Of a stretch of DNA of 64,000 bases, positions 25,941 through 36,505 are shown piece by piece. The DNA is from Tahibacter harae (GTDB lineage Bacteria > Pseudomonadota > Gammaproteobacteria > Xanthomonadales > Rhodanobacteraceae). Numbering within the stretch: the stretch's first letter is position 1; every line of letters starts with the position of its first letter. The notes beneath the pieces were generated by a model. The model was not told the origin of the DNA. It saw only the letters and a program-made list of their open reading frames with translations, and did not search any database. The position numbers were made by a program, and so were the translations under genes. The stretch spans positions 310,001 to 374,000 of the forward strand of contig NZ_JANFQO010000002.1 in the NCBI RefSeq assembly GCF_024437735.1, in the 5' to 3' direction.

Positions 25941-27194
25941 TCACTGCGGATGGCGTACCTGGCCCGTACCGCTGACCACGTAGCGTTCTATGGTCAGCGA
26001 TTCCGCGCCCATGGGCCCGTAGGCATGCAGGCGCGTGGTGGAAATGCCGATCTCGGCGCCCAGGCCCAGCTCGCCGCCGTCGCTGAAGCGCGAGGAGGCA
26101 TTGACCATGATTACCGCCGAACGCAGCGCCTGGATGAAGCGCTGCGCCTGGACCGGCTCGCCGGTGGCTATGACTTCGGTGTGGTCCGAACCGTAGCTGC
26201 GGATATGCGCAATCGCCGCGTCGAGATCGTCCACCACGCGCACCGCCAGCACCAGGTCGAGGAATTCCGCCGCGTAGTCCGCCTCGGTGGCCGGCCGGCT
26301 GCCGGCGAAGAAGTCGCGGCTGCGTTCGCAGGCGCGCACTTCCACGCCGCGCGCCTGCAGTGCCGCGGCCGCCAGCGGCAGGAACTGCGCGGCGATATCC
26401 GCGTGCACCAGCAGGGTTTCCAGCGCATTGCACACGGCCGGGCGCGTGGTCTTGCCGTCGATCAGCAGGCGCAGCGCCAGCGCGGTGTCGGCCGAGGCAT
26501 CGACGAACAGGTGGCATACGCCTTTGTAGTGCTTGATCAGCGGCACGCGCGCATGCTCGGCGGCGAAGCGGATCAGGCCTTCGCCGCCGCGCGGTATGGC
26601 CAGGTCGACGATGTCGCTGAGCTGCAGCAATTCGATGATGCTTTCGCGGCGCAGGTCTTCCAGCGCGCTGACCGCCGCGGCACCGATGCAGCAGGCTTGC
26701 AGCGCCCGGCCCAGCGATGCGGCGATGGCGCGGTTGGACTGCTGCGCCTCGGAACCGCCGCGCAGGATCACGCCGTTGCCGGCCTTGAGGCAGAGTGCGG
26801 CCGCATCGGCCGTCACGTTGGGCCTGGCCTCGTAGATCATTGCGATCACGCCCAGCGGCACGCGCACACGCTGTATGCGCAGGCCGTCGGCGCGCACGTC
26901 CTCGCGCGTGACCTGCCCCACCGGATCGGGCAGGCCGGCCACATGGCGCACGCCGGCAACCATGGCGGCGACGCGCGCGGCATCCAGGCGCAGCCGGTCC
27001 AGCAGCGCCGCCGCCGTGCCACGGGCCGCGGCGGCCGCCATGTCCTGCGCATTGGCGGCGAGGATCTGCGCTTCGTCCTGCTCCAACTGCGCGGCCATGG
27101 CCAGCAGCAGTGCGTTGCGCGCGGCGCCGTCGAGTTCAGCCACCTGCTGCGCGGCCGCGCGGCAGGCCAGGGCTTGTTCCTTTACCGTGCGCAT
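25941..27194 (-). CDS. proA: Gamma-glutamyl phosphate reductase
   Basis: The product has 417 residues. It carries the cofactor-binding pattern [29 protein letters not shown], the nucleophile region [11 protein letters not shown], and the C-terminal [28 protein letters not shown] typical of ProA. It reduces gamma-glutamyl phosphate to glutamate semialdehyde, the second step of proline synthesis. It is the last gene of the arg-pro operon. Its ATG overlaps the proB stop (TGATG). Confidence 0.96.
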   Translation of the reverse strand: MRTVKEQALACRAAAQQVAELDGAARNALLLAMAAQLEQDEAQILAANAQDMAAAAARGTAAALLDRLRLDAARVAAMVAGVRHVAGLPDPVGQVTREDVRADGLRIQRVRVPLGVIAMIYEARPNVTADAAALCLKAGNGVILRGGSEAQQSNRAIAASLGRALQACCIGAAAVSALEDLRRESIIELLQLSDIVDLAIPRGGEGLIRFAAEHARVPLIKHYKGVCHLFVDASADTALALRLLIDGKTTRPAVCNALETLLVHADIAAQFLPLAAAALQARGVEVRACERSRDFFAGSRPATEADYAAEFLDLVLAVRVVDDLDAAIAHIRSYGSDHTEVIATGEPVQAQRFIQALRSAVIMVNASSRFSDGGELGLGAEIGISTTRLHAYGPMGAESLTIERYVVSGTGQVRHPQ

Positions 27195-28348
27195 CAGGCG
27201 CCGACTCCGCTGAGGGCGACCAGATCGTCGCGGTGGACCACGGTCTCGCCGTAGCTGTAGCCGAGCAGGCTCTCGATTTCGGCCGATTTGCGCCCGGCGA
27301 TGCGGCGCACTTCCGCGGCGGCGTACTGGCTGATGCCGCGGGCAATGCTGAAGACCTGGTCCTGCTGCTCAGTCTCGATTTCCACCATGTCGCCACGGGC
27401 GAATTCGCCGCGCACGCCGACAATGCCGCCGGGCAGCAGCGAAGCACCGCCGCTGCCCAGGGCGCGCGCCGCGCCCGCATCGACGCGGATGCAGCCGCCG
27501 GCCAGCGGCGCATGGCGCAGCCAGTATTTGCGCGCATGAAGGCGGGTTTCCGCGGCGCGGAAGCGGGTGCCGCGCAGGCGGTCCTGTGCCAGCAGGCGCA
27601 GCGCCTGCGCATCCGTGCCGTTAAACAGCAGCGTGCCGATGCCCGCGGCGGCGGCCTTCGTCGCCGCTTCCAGCTTGGTGCGCATGCCGCCGGTGCCGGC
27701 GCTGCTGCCGGCGCCGCCGGCCATGGCGAAGATGGCCGGCGTCACCGCGGCAACGTCGTCCACGGGCACGGCGGTGGGGTCGGTGCGCGGATTGGCCGAA
27801 TACAGGCCGTCGATATCGGTCGCGATAAGCAGCAGGTCCGCATCGACCAGGGCGGCGACGATGGCGGCCAGATTGTCGTTGTCGCCGAGTTTGAGTTCGT
27901 CCACGGCAACGGTGTCGTTCTCGTTCACCACCGGCAGCGCGCCCAGCGCGAGCAGTTCGCGCAGGGTGGCGCGGGCGTTGAGGTAGCGGCGCCGGTTGCG
28001 CAGGTCGTCATGGGTCAGCAGCACCTGGGCCACGGGCCGGTCGAAGAAGCGCTGCCACAGCGCAACCACCGTGGTCTGGCCCAGCGCCGCCAGCGCCTGG
28101 CGCGCGGCCAGGCCGTGCGCGGTCTCGGGCTGGGCGCGCACCAGCGCGCGGCCGGCGGCGACGGCGCCGGAAGAAACCAGCACCACCTCGCGCCCGGCGC
28201 GATGGCTGGCGGCGATGAATTCCGCCAGGCCCAGCGCGTAGCGCGTGCTCAGGCCGCCGCCGTTGGCGGCGAGCAGGCTGCTGCCCACCTTGAGCACGGC
28301 ACGGCGCCAGCGCGGCAGCTCCTGTTCGCTGTGGCGCCGCGCAGTCAT
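27194..28348 (-). CDS. proB: Glutamate 5-kinase with PUA domain
   Basis: The product has 384 residues. The kinase domain has [43 protein letters not shown] and [14 protein letters not shown]-terminal PUA domain covers about 285-384 ([26 protein letters not shown]). It phosphorylates glutamate, the first and feedback-controlled step of proline synthesis. The ATG at 28348 overlaps the argH stop by ATGA, and the stop overlaps proA. Confidence 0.96.
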   Translation of the reverse strand: MTARRHSEQELPRWRRAVLKVGSSLLAANGGGLSTRYALGLAEFIAASHRAGREVVLVSSGAVAAGRALVRAQPETAHGLAARQALAALGQTTVVALWQRFFDRPVAQVLLTHDDLRNRRRYLNARATLRELLALGALPVVNENDTVAVDELKLGDNDNLAAIVAALVDADLLLIATDIDGLYSANPRTDPTAVPVDDVAAVTPAIFAMAGGAGSSAGTGGMRTKLEAATKAAAAGIGTLLFNGTDAQALRLLAQDRLRGTRFRAAETRLHARKYWLRHAPLAGGCIRVDAGAARALGSGGASLLPGGIVGVRGEFARGDMVEIETEQQDQVFSIARGISQYAAAEVRRIAGRKSAEIESLLGYSYGETVVHRDDLVALSGVGA

Positions 28349-29646
28349 GCGGCGCCGCCCAGCGCGGCCCAGCGCTGCTGCAATTCGTCCAGGCGCAGAT
28401 CCGCCGCGCCGCCCGGCGACACGCGCGCATCCAGGCTGGACTGCGGCGTGCGTCCCTGCCCCGCCTCGGTCGCGGCTTCGGCAGCGCGGCGATAGGCTTC
28501 GCGGAACGGCACGCCCGCGGCGGCCTGTTCTATGGCGACATCGGTGGCGTACATGCTGGGCTCGATCGCGGCTTGCAGCGCCGGGGCATTCCATTGCAGC
28601 GCCTGGAGCAGTCCCGGCAGCAACGCCAGCGCGCCCAGGCCGCGGCCGAAGCCGTGCACGATGGAGCCCTTGCTGAACTGCAGGTCGCGCTGGTAGCCGG
28701 AAGGCAGCGAAAGCAACTGTTCCACTTCGCAGCGTGCCGCGGCGACGGCGGAATAGCTCGCCCGCATCAGCTCGACCACATCCGGATTGCGCTTGTTCGG
28801 CATGATGGACGAACCCGTCGTATACGCCGCCGGCAGCTGCACGAAGCCATATTCGGCAGTGGTGAACAGGCTCAGGTCCCAGGCCAGGCGGCGCAGGTCC
28901 AGCAGGGCCGAGGCCAGCGCATCCAGCGCGGCCAGCTCGAACTTGCCGCGGGACAGCTGCGCATAGATCGGCGAAACCTGCAGCCGCGCGAAGCCGAGTT
29001 TCTGCGTGGTGAAATCGCGGTCCAGCGGCAGGTTGACGCCGTAGCCGGCGGCGGTGCCCAGCGGGTTGGCATCGATCAGGTCCAGCGTATCGGCGGCGCG
29101 GCGCGCATCGTCGATGAAGGCTTCGGCGAAACCGGCGAACCACATTGCCGTAGACGAGACTACCGCGCGCTGCAGATGGGTATAGCCCGGCATGGGCAGC
29201 GATTGCGCCGCGGCGCGGTCCAGGCAGACGCGCGCCGCAGCGCGGCAGTGTTCGATCAAAACGCGCAGCTGGGCCTTGAGCCACAGGCGCGAGGCGACCA
29301 GCACCTGGTCGTTGCGGCTGCGGCCGGTATGCACCTTGCGGCCGGCGTCGCCCAGGCGTTCGGTTAGGCGTGCCTCGATGGCGGAATGGCCGTCCTCGTA
29401 GCGCTCGTCCAGCACGAAGCGGCCGGCGCGGAAATCCTGCGCCAGCAGATCGAGTTCGCGCAGCAGCGCGCTGCATTCCTCGGTGCTGAGCAGGCCGATG
29501 CGGGCGAGGCCTTCCACATGCGCCTGGCTGGCTTCCACGTCGTACAGGAACAGCTCGCGGTCCAGCAGTACGTCGTCGCCCGCCAGGAAACGCATGATGC
29601 GCGGATCGACTTCCACGCCTTGCTTCTGCCACAACAGGCCGCTCAT
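28345..29646 (-). CDS. argH: Argininosuccinate lyase
   Basis: The product has 433 residues. The fumarase/aspartase superfamily signature [12 protein letters not shown] is present, together with [10 protein letters not shown] and PGYTHLQRA. It splits argininosuccinate into arginine and fumarate, the last step of arginine synthesis. It overlaps argC upstream and proB downstream by ATGA, so translation is coupled along the operon. Confidence 0.97.
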   Translation of the reverse strand: MSGLLWQKQGVEVDPRIMRFLAGDDVLLDRELFLYDVEASQAHVEGLARIGLLSTEECSALLRELDLLAQDFRAGRFVLDERYEDGHSAIEARLTERLGDAGRKVHTGRSRNDQVLVASRLWLKAQLRVLIEHCRAAARVCLDRAAAQSLPMPGYTHLQRAVVSSTAMWFAGFAEAFIDDARRAADTLDLIDANPLGTAAGYGVNLPLDRDFTTQKLGFARLQVSPIYAQLSRGKFELAALDALASALLDLRRLAWDLSLFTTAEYGFVQLPAAYTTGSSIMPNKRNPDVVELMRASYSAVAAARCEVEQLLSLPSGYQRDLQFSKGSIVHGFGRGLGALALLPGLLQALQWNAPALQAAIEPSMYATDVAIEQAAAGVPFREAYRRAAEAATEAGQGRTPQSSLDARVSPGGAADLRLDELQQRWAALGGAA

Positions 29647-30602
29647 GCGTCGTCTCCGGTCAGGGGAATCGCCAGGTGCTCGGGCAGGCCCAGCGCGGTA
29701 TTGAGGTTCTGCAGCGCCTGGGTGGCGGCGCCCTTGAGCAGGTTGTCCAGCGTGGCCACGACGACGATGCGCTTGCCGCCAGGGGCCAGCGCGAACGCGC
29801 CGATCTCGGCGTGATGCTTGCCGGCGATGCGGCTGACCCAGGGGGCATCATCCAGCAGCCGCACCAGGGCTTCGCCTGCATAACGCTGCGCATACAGCGT
29901 GCGGATCGCGTCGCGCGTCGCGGGCTGCTGCAGCCACAGGTTGGCAGTCAGGGTGATGCCGCGGAAATGCGGCGCCACATGCGGCATGAATTCCACCGGC
30001 AGGCCCAGTTGCTCGCTGACTTCGCGCTCGTGCACATGGCCGGTGAGCGAATACGGCATCAGGTTGTCGCGCAGCTTTTCGACGTCGTTCTTGTCCGACG
30101 GCGTGGTGCCCGCGCCGGAATAGCCCGATACGCCGAAGCAGGCCGGCGGTGCGGCCAGCTGATCCCTGAGGGGTGCTATCGCCAGCTGCATGGCCGTGGC
30201 ATAGCAGCCTGGATTGCTAATGCGGCGCTGGCCGCGGTAGTTGTGCCGGGTCAGTTCGGGCAGGCCGTAATACCACTGCTTGTCGAAGCGGTAGTCCGCG
30301 GAAAGATCCACGATCACGCGCTGCGGCGCGACCGCATCGATCGCCGCCACGTACGGCGCGGCCTTGCCGTTGGGCAGGGCCAGCACCACGGCATCGACAG
30401 GCTGCTGCGCGGCGGCTTCGGCGTCGAGGTTGCTGTAGCGCAGTTCGCCACGGTAGCCGGCGACGTGATCGGCCACGCGCTGTCCATCCAGCTCGCGCGA
30501 GGAGACAAAGGCCAGCTCCAGCTGCGGATGGCCCGCAACCAGGCGTATGAGTTCGGCGCCGGTATGCCCACGCGCGCCGATGATGCCCAGGGTGTGTTTC
30601 AT
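29643..30602 (-). CDS. argC: N-acetyl-gamma-glutamyl-phosphate reductase
   Basis: The product has 319 residues. The NAD(P)-binding start is [18 protein letters not shown], and the catalytic Cys lies in [15 protein letters not shown] near residue 137. [17 protein letters not shown] and the later [12 protein letters not shown] are typical of ArgC. It reduces N-acetylglutamyl phosphate to the semialdehyde. It starts 8 bases after the argB stop and overlaps argH by ATGA. Confidence 0.96.
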   Translation of the reverse strand: MKHTLGIIGARGHTGAELIRLVAGHPQLELAFVSSRELDGQRVADHVAGYRGELRYSNLDAEAAAQQPVDAVVLALPNGKAAPYVAAIDAVAPQRVIVDLSADYRFDKQWYYGLPELTRHNYRGQRRISNPGCYATAMQLAIAPLRDQLAAPPACFGVSGYSGAGTTPSDKNDVEKLRDNLMPYSLTGHVHEREVSEQLGLPVEFMPHVAPHFRGITLTANLWLQQPATRDAIRTLYAQRYAGEALVRLLDDAPWVSRIAGKHHAEIGAFALAPGGKRIVVVATLDNLLKGAATQALQNLNTALGLPEHLAIPLTGDDA

Positions 30603-30609
30603 GCCTGCC

Positions 30610-31926
30610 TCAGCCGATCAGGGTTGCGGGCCGCTCGCGGCAATGCGCGACACAGCGGGCGATCAGGTCGAAGTCGCCCAGTCCATACCAGAACACTTTC
30701 CATTTTTCCTGTTTGTAGCATCCGTCCGACTCGGCATAGTAGAACGGATTGACCAGGTTGCCGTGGCGCGAACGCCAGAACAGGCGCGGATTTTCCTCGC
30801 GCATGACCTGCCAGACGGCGCGGCCCAGGCCTTCGCCCTGGGCCTCGTCCAGTACGGCGAACTTGTCGAGATAGGTCAGACCTTCGGCCTCGGTCAGGAT
30901 TACCGCGGTGCGGTAGTTCTCGCTGACGTAGACCCGGAACGGCGTAGTGCGCGCGAAATAGTCCTCGACCAGGCGGCGGCCGAAACTGGATTCGATCAGG
31001 CCGCGCAGGCGCGCCTGATCCACGCCGTCCCAGCTGGTGAAACGCAGCACTTTTTCGCCGCGGCGGATCAGCGTGCCCGAACCCTTGTGGGTGAACAGCT
31101 CCTTGGCCAGTTCGGCCGGGCGCGTGATCGACACCGACGAGGCCAGCGGCAGGTTCTCCAGCAGATCCTTGATCTGCTCGATCTTCAGGCGCATGCCGCC
31201 GTTGATCCAGGGCTGGCTCATCAGATGATCGTATTCGGTGGACAGGTTGATCGAATCGATCACCTTGCCCTCGCCATCGAGCAGGCCGCCGGTGCCGGTG
31301 AGGAAAATGATCTTGTACGGCTGCAGCACCTGCACCAGTTCGTTCGCGGCGAAATCGGCGTTGATGTTGAGGATCTGGCCGCTGGGCGTCTCGCCCAGGC
31401 TGGCGATGACCGGGATGGAGCCGGCGTTGAGGCTGGCCTCGATCGGCGCCAGGTTCACCGCCTGCACTTCGCCGACCAGGCCCAGGCGTTCGGCATCGAG
31501 GAAACGCGATTCAAACACACCGCCGACCACCGAAGTCGCGCGCACATCCAGGGTCTGCAGCGATTCGACCAGGCGCAGGTTCTCGGTCTGCATCACCCGG
31601 CGCACGATGGCCAGGGCCTCGGGCGTGGTCACGCGCAGGCCGTCGACGGTCTGCTTGACGATGCCGGCGGCGGACAGCTGCTCGTCCAGCTGCGGCCCGG
31701 CGCCGTGCACCACGATGGGCGTAAGGCCGACCTGCTGCAGGAAGGCCAGCGACGACGTCAGCGCCTCCAGATCGTCGCGCAGCACCGCGCCGCCGACCTT
31801 GACCACGGCGAAGCGCTTGGCGTCGACCTGGGAGAAGCGCTTGAGATACTGGTGGATCTCCTTGGCGCTGGCCATGCTGGAGAGCAGGCGCACTATGGTC
31901 TGGCGGACGTCCTTATTTGCGGCCAT
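30610..31926 (-). CDS. argB: Bifunctional N-acetylglutamate kinase/synthase (ArgB with C-terminal acetyltransferase domain)
   Basis: The product has 438 residues. Residues 1 to about 285 are the amino-acid kinase domain ([29 protein letters not shown], then [16 protein letters not shown] and [14 protein letters not shown]). Residues about 290-438 are a vertebrate-like GNAT domain ([51 protein letters not shown]). This is the NAGS-K fusion known from Xanthomonas, which both makes and phosphorylates N-acetylglutamate and is inhibited by arginine. Its ATG lies inside the end of the deacetylase gene (14-base overlap). Confidence 0.94.
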   Translation of the reverse strand: MAANKDVRQTIVRLLSSMASAKEIHQYLKRFSQVDAKRFAVVKVGGAVLRDDLEALTSSLAFLQQVGLTPIVVHGAGPQLDEQLSAAGIVKQTVDGLRVTTPEALAIVRRVMQTENLRLVESLQTLDVRATSVVGGVFESRFLDAERLGLVGEVQAVNLAPIEASLNAGSIPVIASLGETPSGQILNINADFAANELVQVLQPYKIIFLTGTGGLLDGEGKVIDSINLSTEYDHLMSQPWINGGMRLKIEQIKDLLENLPLASSVSITRPAELAKELFTHKGSGTLIRRGEKVLRFTSWDGVDQARLRGLIESSFGRRLVEDYFARTTPFRVYVSENYRTAVILTEAEGLTYLDKFAVLDEAQGEGLGRAVWQVMREENPRLFWRSRHGNLVNPFYYAESDGCYKQEKWKVFWYGLGDFDLIARCVAHCRERPATLIG

Positions 31927-33022
31927 TTTCGATTATCCGTACGTAGCTTTCGCAGACGCGCTGCAGTTGATCCAGGGCGACCCATTCGTCCGCCGTATGC
32001 GCCTGGGCGATGTCTCCCGGGCCGTAGACGAAGGCGGTGTAGCCGGCGGCGGAGAACAAGGCGGCCTCGGTCCAGAAATCCACCGCGTTGCCGATGGGCA
32101 GGCCGAGTTCGTCGGCGATATCGCGCGCCGCCAGACGGCGCGTTTCCGCCGCGGCGGTATCACCGGCCGGCAGCGACGCGCCGAAGAACGTAGGCTCGAA
32201 TTCCTCCGGGATATAAGGCCCGAGCTGGCGGAAGGTCTGCAGCAGTTCGTCCGTGTCCATGCTCGGCAGGGGGCGGAAGCCAAAGCGCACCTCGCAGCTG
32301 GGCGCAATCACATTGGCCTTGATGCCGCCTTCGACGCGGCCGATGTTGAAGCGCAGCCCGGTCAGGCCGCCGAAGCGGTGATGGGCCAGCGATTCCACAT
32401 GGTTCAGCGCGCGCTCGCCCCAGCGCAGAGCCTGGTGCACCGCGCTGTCGCCCGCGGCATTCGCACCCGAGGCATGTCCGGCACGCCCGGCGAAGCGCAT
32501 GCGCACCGAGCTGATGCCGCGGTGGGCCAGCACGGCCTCGGCGCGGGTGGGCTCGGCCACGAGCACGGCGTCGAAGGCGCGCGGCTGCTTGAGAAAACCG
32601 GCGATGCAGCGCGCATCGTTGGCTTCCTCGTCGGAAGAAAACAGGAAGGCGCAGTCGCCGTCGCTGGCGCGCGCGGCGGCGACCATGGCGGCGGCGGCGC
32701 CCTTGATGTCGCAGGCCCCCATGCCTATGGCGCGGTCCGCGGTAACCAGCAGGTCGAAGGGATCGCGCGTCCAGGTCGACGAAACCGGCACCGTATCCAG
32801 ATGCACATTGATCAGGAAGCGCGGATTGCCGCGCACCGAATACAGGCTGACCGCGCCGGCGCCGAAATCGGTCAGCTCGTGGCGGAAGCCCGGCAGCTGC
32901 GCCTGCAGATAATCGAAGATGCCGCCGGTGCCGATGGCCCGCGGCGGATTCTGCGTATCGCAGGCGACCAGCGCGCGCAGATGCGCGAGGCAGGCATCCA
33001 GCAGGGGTTGGCCGGTGCTCAC
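31913..33022 (-). CDS. argE: M20-family deacetylase, probably N-acetyl-L-citrulline deacetylase
   Basis: The product has 369 residues. M20 metal-binding features are the first His in [10 protein letters not shown], the bridging Asp in [11 protein letters not shown], and the Glu pair in [12 protein letters not shown] dimerisation domain lies at about 175-280. Orthologues in this operon context in Xanthomonas act on N-acetylcitrulline rather than acetylornithine, matching the AOTCase at 34278. That assignment rests on context, not on residues I can read. The start codon is GTG at 33020-33022, overlapping the argG stop. Confidence 0.88.
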   Translation of the reverse strand: MSTGQPLLDACLAHLRALVACDTQNPPRAIGTGGIFDYLQAQLPGFRHELTDFGAGAVSLYSVRGNPRFLINVHLDTVPVSSTWTRDPFDLLVTADRAIGMGACDIKGAAAAMVAAARASDGDCAFLFSSDEEANDARCIAGFLKQPRAFDAVLVAEPTRAEAVLAHRGISSVRMRFAGRAGHASGANAAGDSAVHQALRWGERALNHVESLAHHRFGGLTGLRFNIGRVEGGIKANVIAPSCEVRFGFRPLPSMDTDELLQTFRQLGPYIPEEFEPTFFGASLPAGDTAAAETRRLAARDIADELGLPIGNAVDFWTEAALFSAAGYTAFVYGPGDIAQAHTADEWVALDQLQRVCESYVRIIENGRK

Positions 33023-34230
33023 TGGCGGTTGACCTCGGCCCAGAGCGTGGAACTCATGCCGTACAGGCGGATGAAGCCTTCGGCCTCGGCCACGCCCCAG
33101 TCGGCCGACTGGGCATAGGTCGCGCCCTTGGCGTTGAGGATATGCGGCGACTTGACCGCGACGGCGTGCACCGTGGCGCCCTGGGTTTCGAGCGTGACTT
33201 CGCCGTTGACGCAGGCCTGGCTGGAGGCCAGGAACGCTTCCAGATCGCGCTTGAGCGGATCGTGGTAGAAGCCTTCGTAGACCAGCTCCACCCAGCGCCG
33301 CGCCACTTCCGGCTTGAAGCGGTTCTGGTGGCGCGACAGCACGGCTTCTTCCAGCGCGCGGTGCGCGGCCAGCAGGGCGACCAGACCCGGCGCTTCAAAG
33401 ATGATGCGGCCCTTGAGGCCGATGGTGGTGTCGCCGGTATAGATGCCGCGGCCCACACCGTAGGGCGCGAGCAGCGCGTTGAGCCGGGCGAGGATGGCGT
33501 GGCCCGCCATGCGCTCACCGTCGAGCGCCACCGCCTCGCCCTGCTCGAAACTCAGGCGCACACGCAGCGCCTGCGCCGGCCATTCCGCGCGCGGCGCGCA
33601 CCAGCCGCGGGCGCCCTCGCCCGGCGCTTCCCAGCGGTCGATCTCGCCGCCGGACATGGTCAGGCCGAGCAGGTTCTCGTTGATGGTGTAGCTCTTCTGC
33701 TTGGCCCGTACTTCGTAGCCGCGTTCTTCCAGATAACGCTGCTCGTAGGCGCGCACCTCCTTGTGTTCGCGCTGGATCTCGCGGATCGGGGCGATGATTT
33801 CATAGTCGCCCAGGGCCTTGACCGCGAGGTCGAAGCGCACCTGGTCGTTGCCCATGCCGGTGCAGCCGTGGGCGATGATGCGGCTGCCGATCTCGTCGCA
33901 GCGGCGCAGCGCGGCCTCGACGATGAGATAGCGGTCGGACACCAGCAGCGGATACTGGCCCTGGTAGCCCTCGCCCGCCCAGACGAAGGGCTTGACGAAG
34001 CCGCTCCATATCGCCGGGCCGCCGTCGACCGTGACATGACTGGCCGCGCCCAGCTCCGCCGCGCGCGCCTCGATGTAGGCGCGCTCCTCCGCATCCACGC
34101 CGCCGGTGTCGGCGAACACGGTATGCACGGCGTAGCCGCGCTCCTTCAGGTAGGGAATGCAGAAGCTGGTGTCCAGGCCGCCGGAAAAGGCGAGCACGAC
34201 ATCCTTGGCGGCGCCGGTGGAATCGGTCAT
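33019..34230 (-). CDS. argG: Argininosuccinate synthase
   Basis: The product has 403 residues. The N-type ATP pyrophosphatase loop is [42 protein letters not shown] and [10 protein letters not shown] are typical of ArgG. It joins citrulline and aspartate with ATP. I chose the ATG at 34230, preceded by a GGAAAGG-like Shine-Dalgarno on the minus strand, rather than a longer Arg-rich extension. It lies 47 bases after the argF' stop and overlaps argE by GTGA. Confidence 0.95.
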   Translation of the reverse strand: MTDSTGAAKDVVLAFSGGLDTSFCIPYLKERGYAVHTVFADTGGVDAEERAYIEARAAELGAASHVTVDGGPAIWSGFVKPFVWAGEGYQGQYPLLVSDRYLIVEAALRRCDEIGSRIIAHGCTGMGNDQVRFDLAVKALGDYEIIAPIREIQREHKEVRAYEQRYLEERGYEVRAKQKSYTINENLLGLTMSGGEIDRWEAPGEGARGWCAPRAEWPAQALRVRLSFEQGEAVALDGERMAGHAILARLNALLAPYGVGRGIYTGDTTIGLKGRIIFEAPGLVALLAAHRALEEAVLSRHQNRFKPEVARRWVELVYEGFYHDPLKRDLEAFLASSQACVNGEVTLETQGATVHAVAVKSPHILNAKGATYAQSADWGVAEAEGFIRLYGMSSTLWAEVNRQ

Positions 34231-34277
34231 GGGAAAGGTTCCAGGTTGGAAAAGGTGGATAAGAAGAAAGAATGGGC

Positions 34278-35285
34278 TCAGCGCTGCGCCAGCAGCGCGG
34301 CCATGACGGCTTTCTGCACGTGCAGGCGGTTCTCGGCCTCGTCGATGGCGATGCAGGCCGGCGAATCCATCACGCCGTCGGTGGCCTTGACGTTGCGCCG
34401 CAGCGGCAGGCAATGGCTGAACACGCCGTTGTTGGTCAGCGCCATCTTGGCTTCGTCGACCATGAAATGCCGGTGCGCCTCGCGGATCGGCTTTTCCTGC
34501 TCCCAGCGGCCGAAGAACGGCAGCGCGCCCCAGCTCTTGGCGTAGACCACGTCGGCACCGGTATAGGCGGTTTCGACATCATGGCTGATCGTGAGCGAGC
34601 CGCCGCTTTCGGCCGCATTGGCCTTGGCCAGCTCCATGTAGCGCGAATCCAGCACGTAGTCCGGCGTGGGGCACAGCAGCGTGACGTCCATGCCGAAGCG
34701 CGTGGCGATCAGCAGCGCGGAATTGGCCACGGCCGTATTCAGCGGCTTGGGGTGATAGGTCCAGGTCAGCACGTACTTCTTCTTGTCCAGCGTGCCGAAG
34801 TGTTCCTGCAGGGCGAGGATATGAGCCAGTTCCTGACAGGGATGGGTGATGGTCTCCAGGTTGATCACCGGCACCGTGGAATACTGGGCGAAGGCCTTCA
34901 GCACCAGATCCTCGCGGTCCACTTCCCACTGCTGGAACTTGGGAAAGGCGCGCACGCCGATCAGGTCCACATAGCGCGACAGGACGCGCGCGACTTCGGC
35001 GATGTGTTCCTCGGTATCGCCTTCCATCACCGCGCGCGGCGCGAACTCGATCGGCCAGGCGGCCTTGCCCGGCTCCAGCACCACGGCGTGGCCGCCCAGC
35101 TGGAAGGCGCCCAGCTCGAAGCTGGTGCGGGTACGCATGGAGGGATTGAAGAACAGCAGCGCGATTGACTTGCCGGCCATCTGCTGGCCCAGGCGGCTCT
35201 GCTTGAAGCGGGCGGCCTGCTGCAGCAGGGCGTCCAGCTCGGCGCGGGACCAGTCGTTGGTGTTGAGAAAGTGGCGCAGAGTCAT
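34278..35285 (-). CDS. argF': N-acetyl-L-ornithine carbamoyltransferase (AOTCase)
   Basis: The product has 335 residues. It has the carbamoyl-phosphate loop [26 protein letters not shown], and the C-terminal [13 protein letters not shown]. The Lys in that last motif corresponds to the modified lysine described for the Xanthomonas AOTCase, and ordinary ornithine carbamoyltransferases read HCLPA instead. It therefore makes N-acetylcitrulline from N-acetylornithine and carbamoyl phosphate. It is the first structural gene of the operon. The ATG at 35285 is preferred because the in-frame upstream extension runs through the terminator hairpin. Confidence 0.93.
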   Translation of the reverse strand: MTLRHFLNTNDWSRAELDALLQQAARFKQSRLGQQMAGKSIALLFFNPSMRTRTSFELGAFQLGGHAVVLEPGKAAWPIEFAPRAVMEGDTEEHIAEVARVLSRYVDLIGVRAFPKFQQWEVDREDLVLKAFAQYSTVPVINLETITHPCQELAHILALQEHFGTLDKKKYVLTWTYHPKPLNTAVANSALLIATRFGMDVTLLCPTPDYVLDSRYMELAKANAAESGGSLTISHDVETAYTGADVVYAKSWGALPFFGRWEQEKPIREAHRHFMVDEAKMALTNNGVFSHCLPLRRNVKATDGVMDSPACIAIDEAENRLHVQKAVMAALLAQR

Positions 35286-35343
35286 CGAAGTCCTCGGTGT
35301 GGGCGTTGCGGGCCTGGTGCCGGGAGTTCGCTGCTCGAACATG

Positions 35344-35370
35344 AAAAAACCCGGCGCTGGGCCGGGTTTT
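35344..35370 (-). terminator. Intrinsic terminator in the arg operon leader (putative attenuator)
   Basis: On the minus strand a 10-bp stem (AAAACCCGGC and GCCGGGTTTT) with a 5-base loop is followed by an unbroken run of T. It ends about 58 bases before the argF' start and 30 bases after a short Arg-containing frame. The 5' arm contains ACCCGGC, exactly complementary to GCCGGGT at 35403-35409 in the last codons of that frame. The two pairings are mutually exclusive, as in amino-acid operon attenuators. Confidence 0.75.
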
Positions 35371-35400
35371 CGTCGAAACACATGAAAGCTGTGCGACAAC

Positions 35401-35505
35401 CTACCCGGCTGATGTGGTCGGGAACGGTCGGCGCGCGCGCGAAGTCATGCCGGCGGCCATGCGGGCGCTGGTCAGGATCTCGGCGTCGGAATAGTTCGGA
35501 TTCAT
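35401..35505 (-). CDS. Putative Arg leader peptide of the arg-pro operon
   Basis: A 34-codon frame runs from ATG 35505 to TAG at 35401-35403. It has arginines at positions 15, 23, 25 and 26, with the run Arg-Ala-Arg-Arg eight codons before the end. Its final codons (GCC GGG TAG) carry the segment complementary to the 5' arm of the downstream terminator. A ribosome that stalls at the Arg codons would leave this segment free to form an antiterminator; one that reaches the stop would cover it. No clear Shine-Dalgarno is seen, and internal ATGs at codons 16 and 20 could also start translation. It might instead be an ordinary small protein. Confidence 0.5.
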   Translation of the reverse strand: MNPNYSDAEILTSARMAAGMTSRARRPFPTTSAG

Positions 35506-35532
35506 GGGTCGCGGTGTAGGAAAAGCGCGCCG

Positions 35533-35561
35533 ATGATGCACGGAAGTTTTCCGCGGCGCAA
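35533..35561 (-). promoter_or_regulatory. Weak candidate promoter of the arg leader
   Basis: On the minus strand, TTGCGC (35561-35556) and CATCAT (35538-35533) are 17 bases apart. Each matches the sigma-70 consensus at three or four of six positions. Transcription would begin near 35526, just before the leader frame. Confidence 0.3.
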
Positions 35562-35564
35562 CAA

Positions 35565-35600
35565 CACTAAGGAATAAGGGCCGGCATGGAAGCCGGCCCT
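35565..35600 (-). terminator. Terminator of the glycine-zipper gene
   Basis: Arms AGGGCCGGC (35577-35585) and GCCGGCCCT (35592-35600) form a perfect 9-bp stem with a 6-base loop. On the minus strand it is followed by TTATTCCTTAG. It lies between the gene at 35710 and the arg leader promoter and would separate the two units. Confidence 0.65.
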
Positions 35601-35709
35601 CTGGAAGCAGGGATTGCAGACTCGGGAGCTGGACCGCCGGGGGCGAAAACCTTGTCCGGCGCGCCACTGGATCTCCGGCTGGCAACGCCGAGAGCGTCCG
35701 GCTGCCGGA

Positions 35710-36252
35710 TCAGTCGGCTGGCGTGACGCTGACGCGGACGCGGATGCGCTCGCCTGGATCGAAGCTCAGCCGCGACATGTAGGTTTCGCCGCGGTAGCGG
35801 TATTCCACGTCGTAGCCGTTGATGCGGCGCTCTTCGTAGCCGCCGTCGACTTCGCGGCAGCGGCGCTCGCTGCTGACATAGGTTTCGTCGTCGCGGCGCG
35901 CGGCGCTGTTGCCGATGGCGCCGCCGGCCACGGCGCCGGCTATGGTCGCCGCCTTGCGGCCGTCGCCCTTGCCGACCTGGTTGCCCAGTGCACCGCCGAT
36001 GATGGCGCCCAGCACGGTCGCGCCGGCGTTGTTGCCGCGGCGGTCTTCGCGCCGGGTGACTTCCGTGTCGTAGCACTCGCGCTCGGGACGGCTGACACGT
36101 TCGTAGGTGTAGATCGGGTCGACGCGGACCACATCGGCCCAGGCAAAGTGGACGCCTTCATCGCCATAGTCGCGCCGCTCGTTCTGGGCGTAGGCGGTGG
36201 GCAGGACCGAAAGCAGTACAGCAGCAAGCAACAACGGGAACCGACCTGACAT
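35710..36252 (-). CDS. Exported glycine-zipper protein (17 kDa surface antigen-like)
   Basis: The product has 180 residues with a signal peptide (MSGRFPLLLAAVLLSVLPTAYA). A charged region with YTYERVSRPERECYDTEV follows. The glycine zipper (about 95-135) reads NAGATVLGAIIGGALGNQVG and then TIAGAVAGGAIGNS, the pattern of 2TM glycine-zipper envelope proteins. The C-terminal part has YEERRINGYDVEYRYRG. It probably sits in the envelope, possibly tied to the outer membrane; its exact role is unknown. The ATG at 36252 has GGAG 7 bases upstream. It is transcribed toward the arg operon but separated by a terminator. Confidence 0.85.
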   Translation of the reverse strand: MSGRFPLLLAAVLLSVLPTAYAQNERRDYGDEGVHFAWADVVRVDPIYTYERVSRPERECYDTEVTRREDRRGNNAGATVLGAIIGGALGNQVGKGDGRKAATIAGAVAGGAIGNSAARRDDETYVSSERRCREVDGGYEERRINGYDVEYRYRGETYMSRLSFDPGERIRVRVSVTPAD

Positions 36253-36474
36253 CTTGCATCTCCGAAAGGCTGGCGGAGCGCGCGGGCCGAGGCATCGGCT
36301 TGGGCCACGGGCTTCCGGCTGCCGGCCGGAAGGTGCGCGTTCCACCATAGACTTGATGAGAATTTAACCTCAACAGGCTGAATCGGCGATAAGGCAAACG
36401 CAAGCTCCGCCAAGCTGGCCGTGGACCTGAACGATGCCGGCCACCGCCCCGCCCAGGCGCCGCAGCCGGCCTGC

Positions 36475-36480
36475 TACACT
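36475..36480 (+). promoter_or_regulatory. Candidate -10 element of cysS
   Basis: CTGCTACACT ends at 36480, with TACACT as the -10 hexamer. Transcription would start near 36487, about 19 bases before the cysS ATG. The sequence resembles the GCTAGACT elements before xseA and the ABC-F gene. Confidence 0.45.
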
Positions 36481-36505
36481 TTGCCGTTCATCAAGGTCGA
36501 ACCGC

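Noticed and set aside
35286-35399. N-terminal extension of the AOTCase through the terminator region
   Set aside because: The extension has no homology to the family and would translate the hairpin; ATG 35285 starts the usual MTLRHFL sequence.
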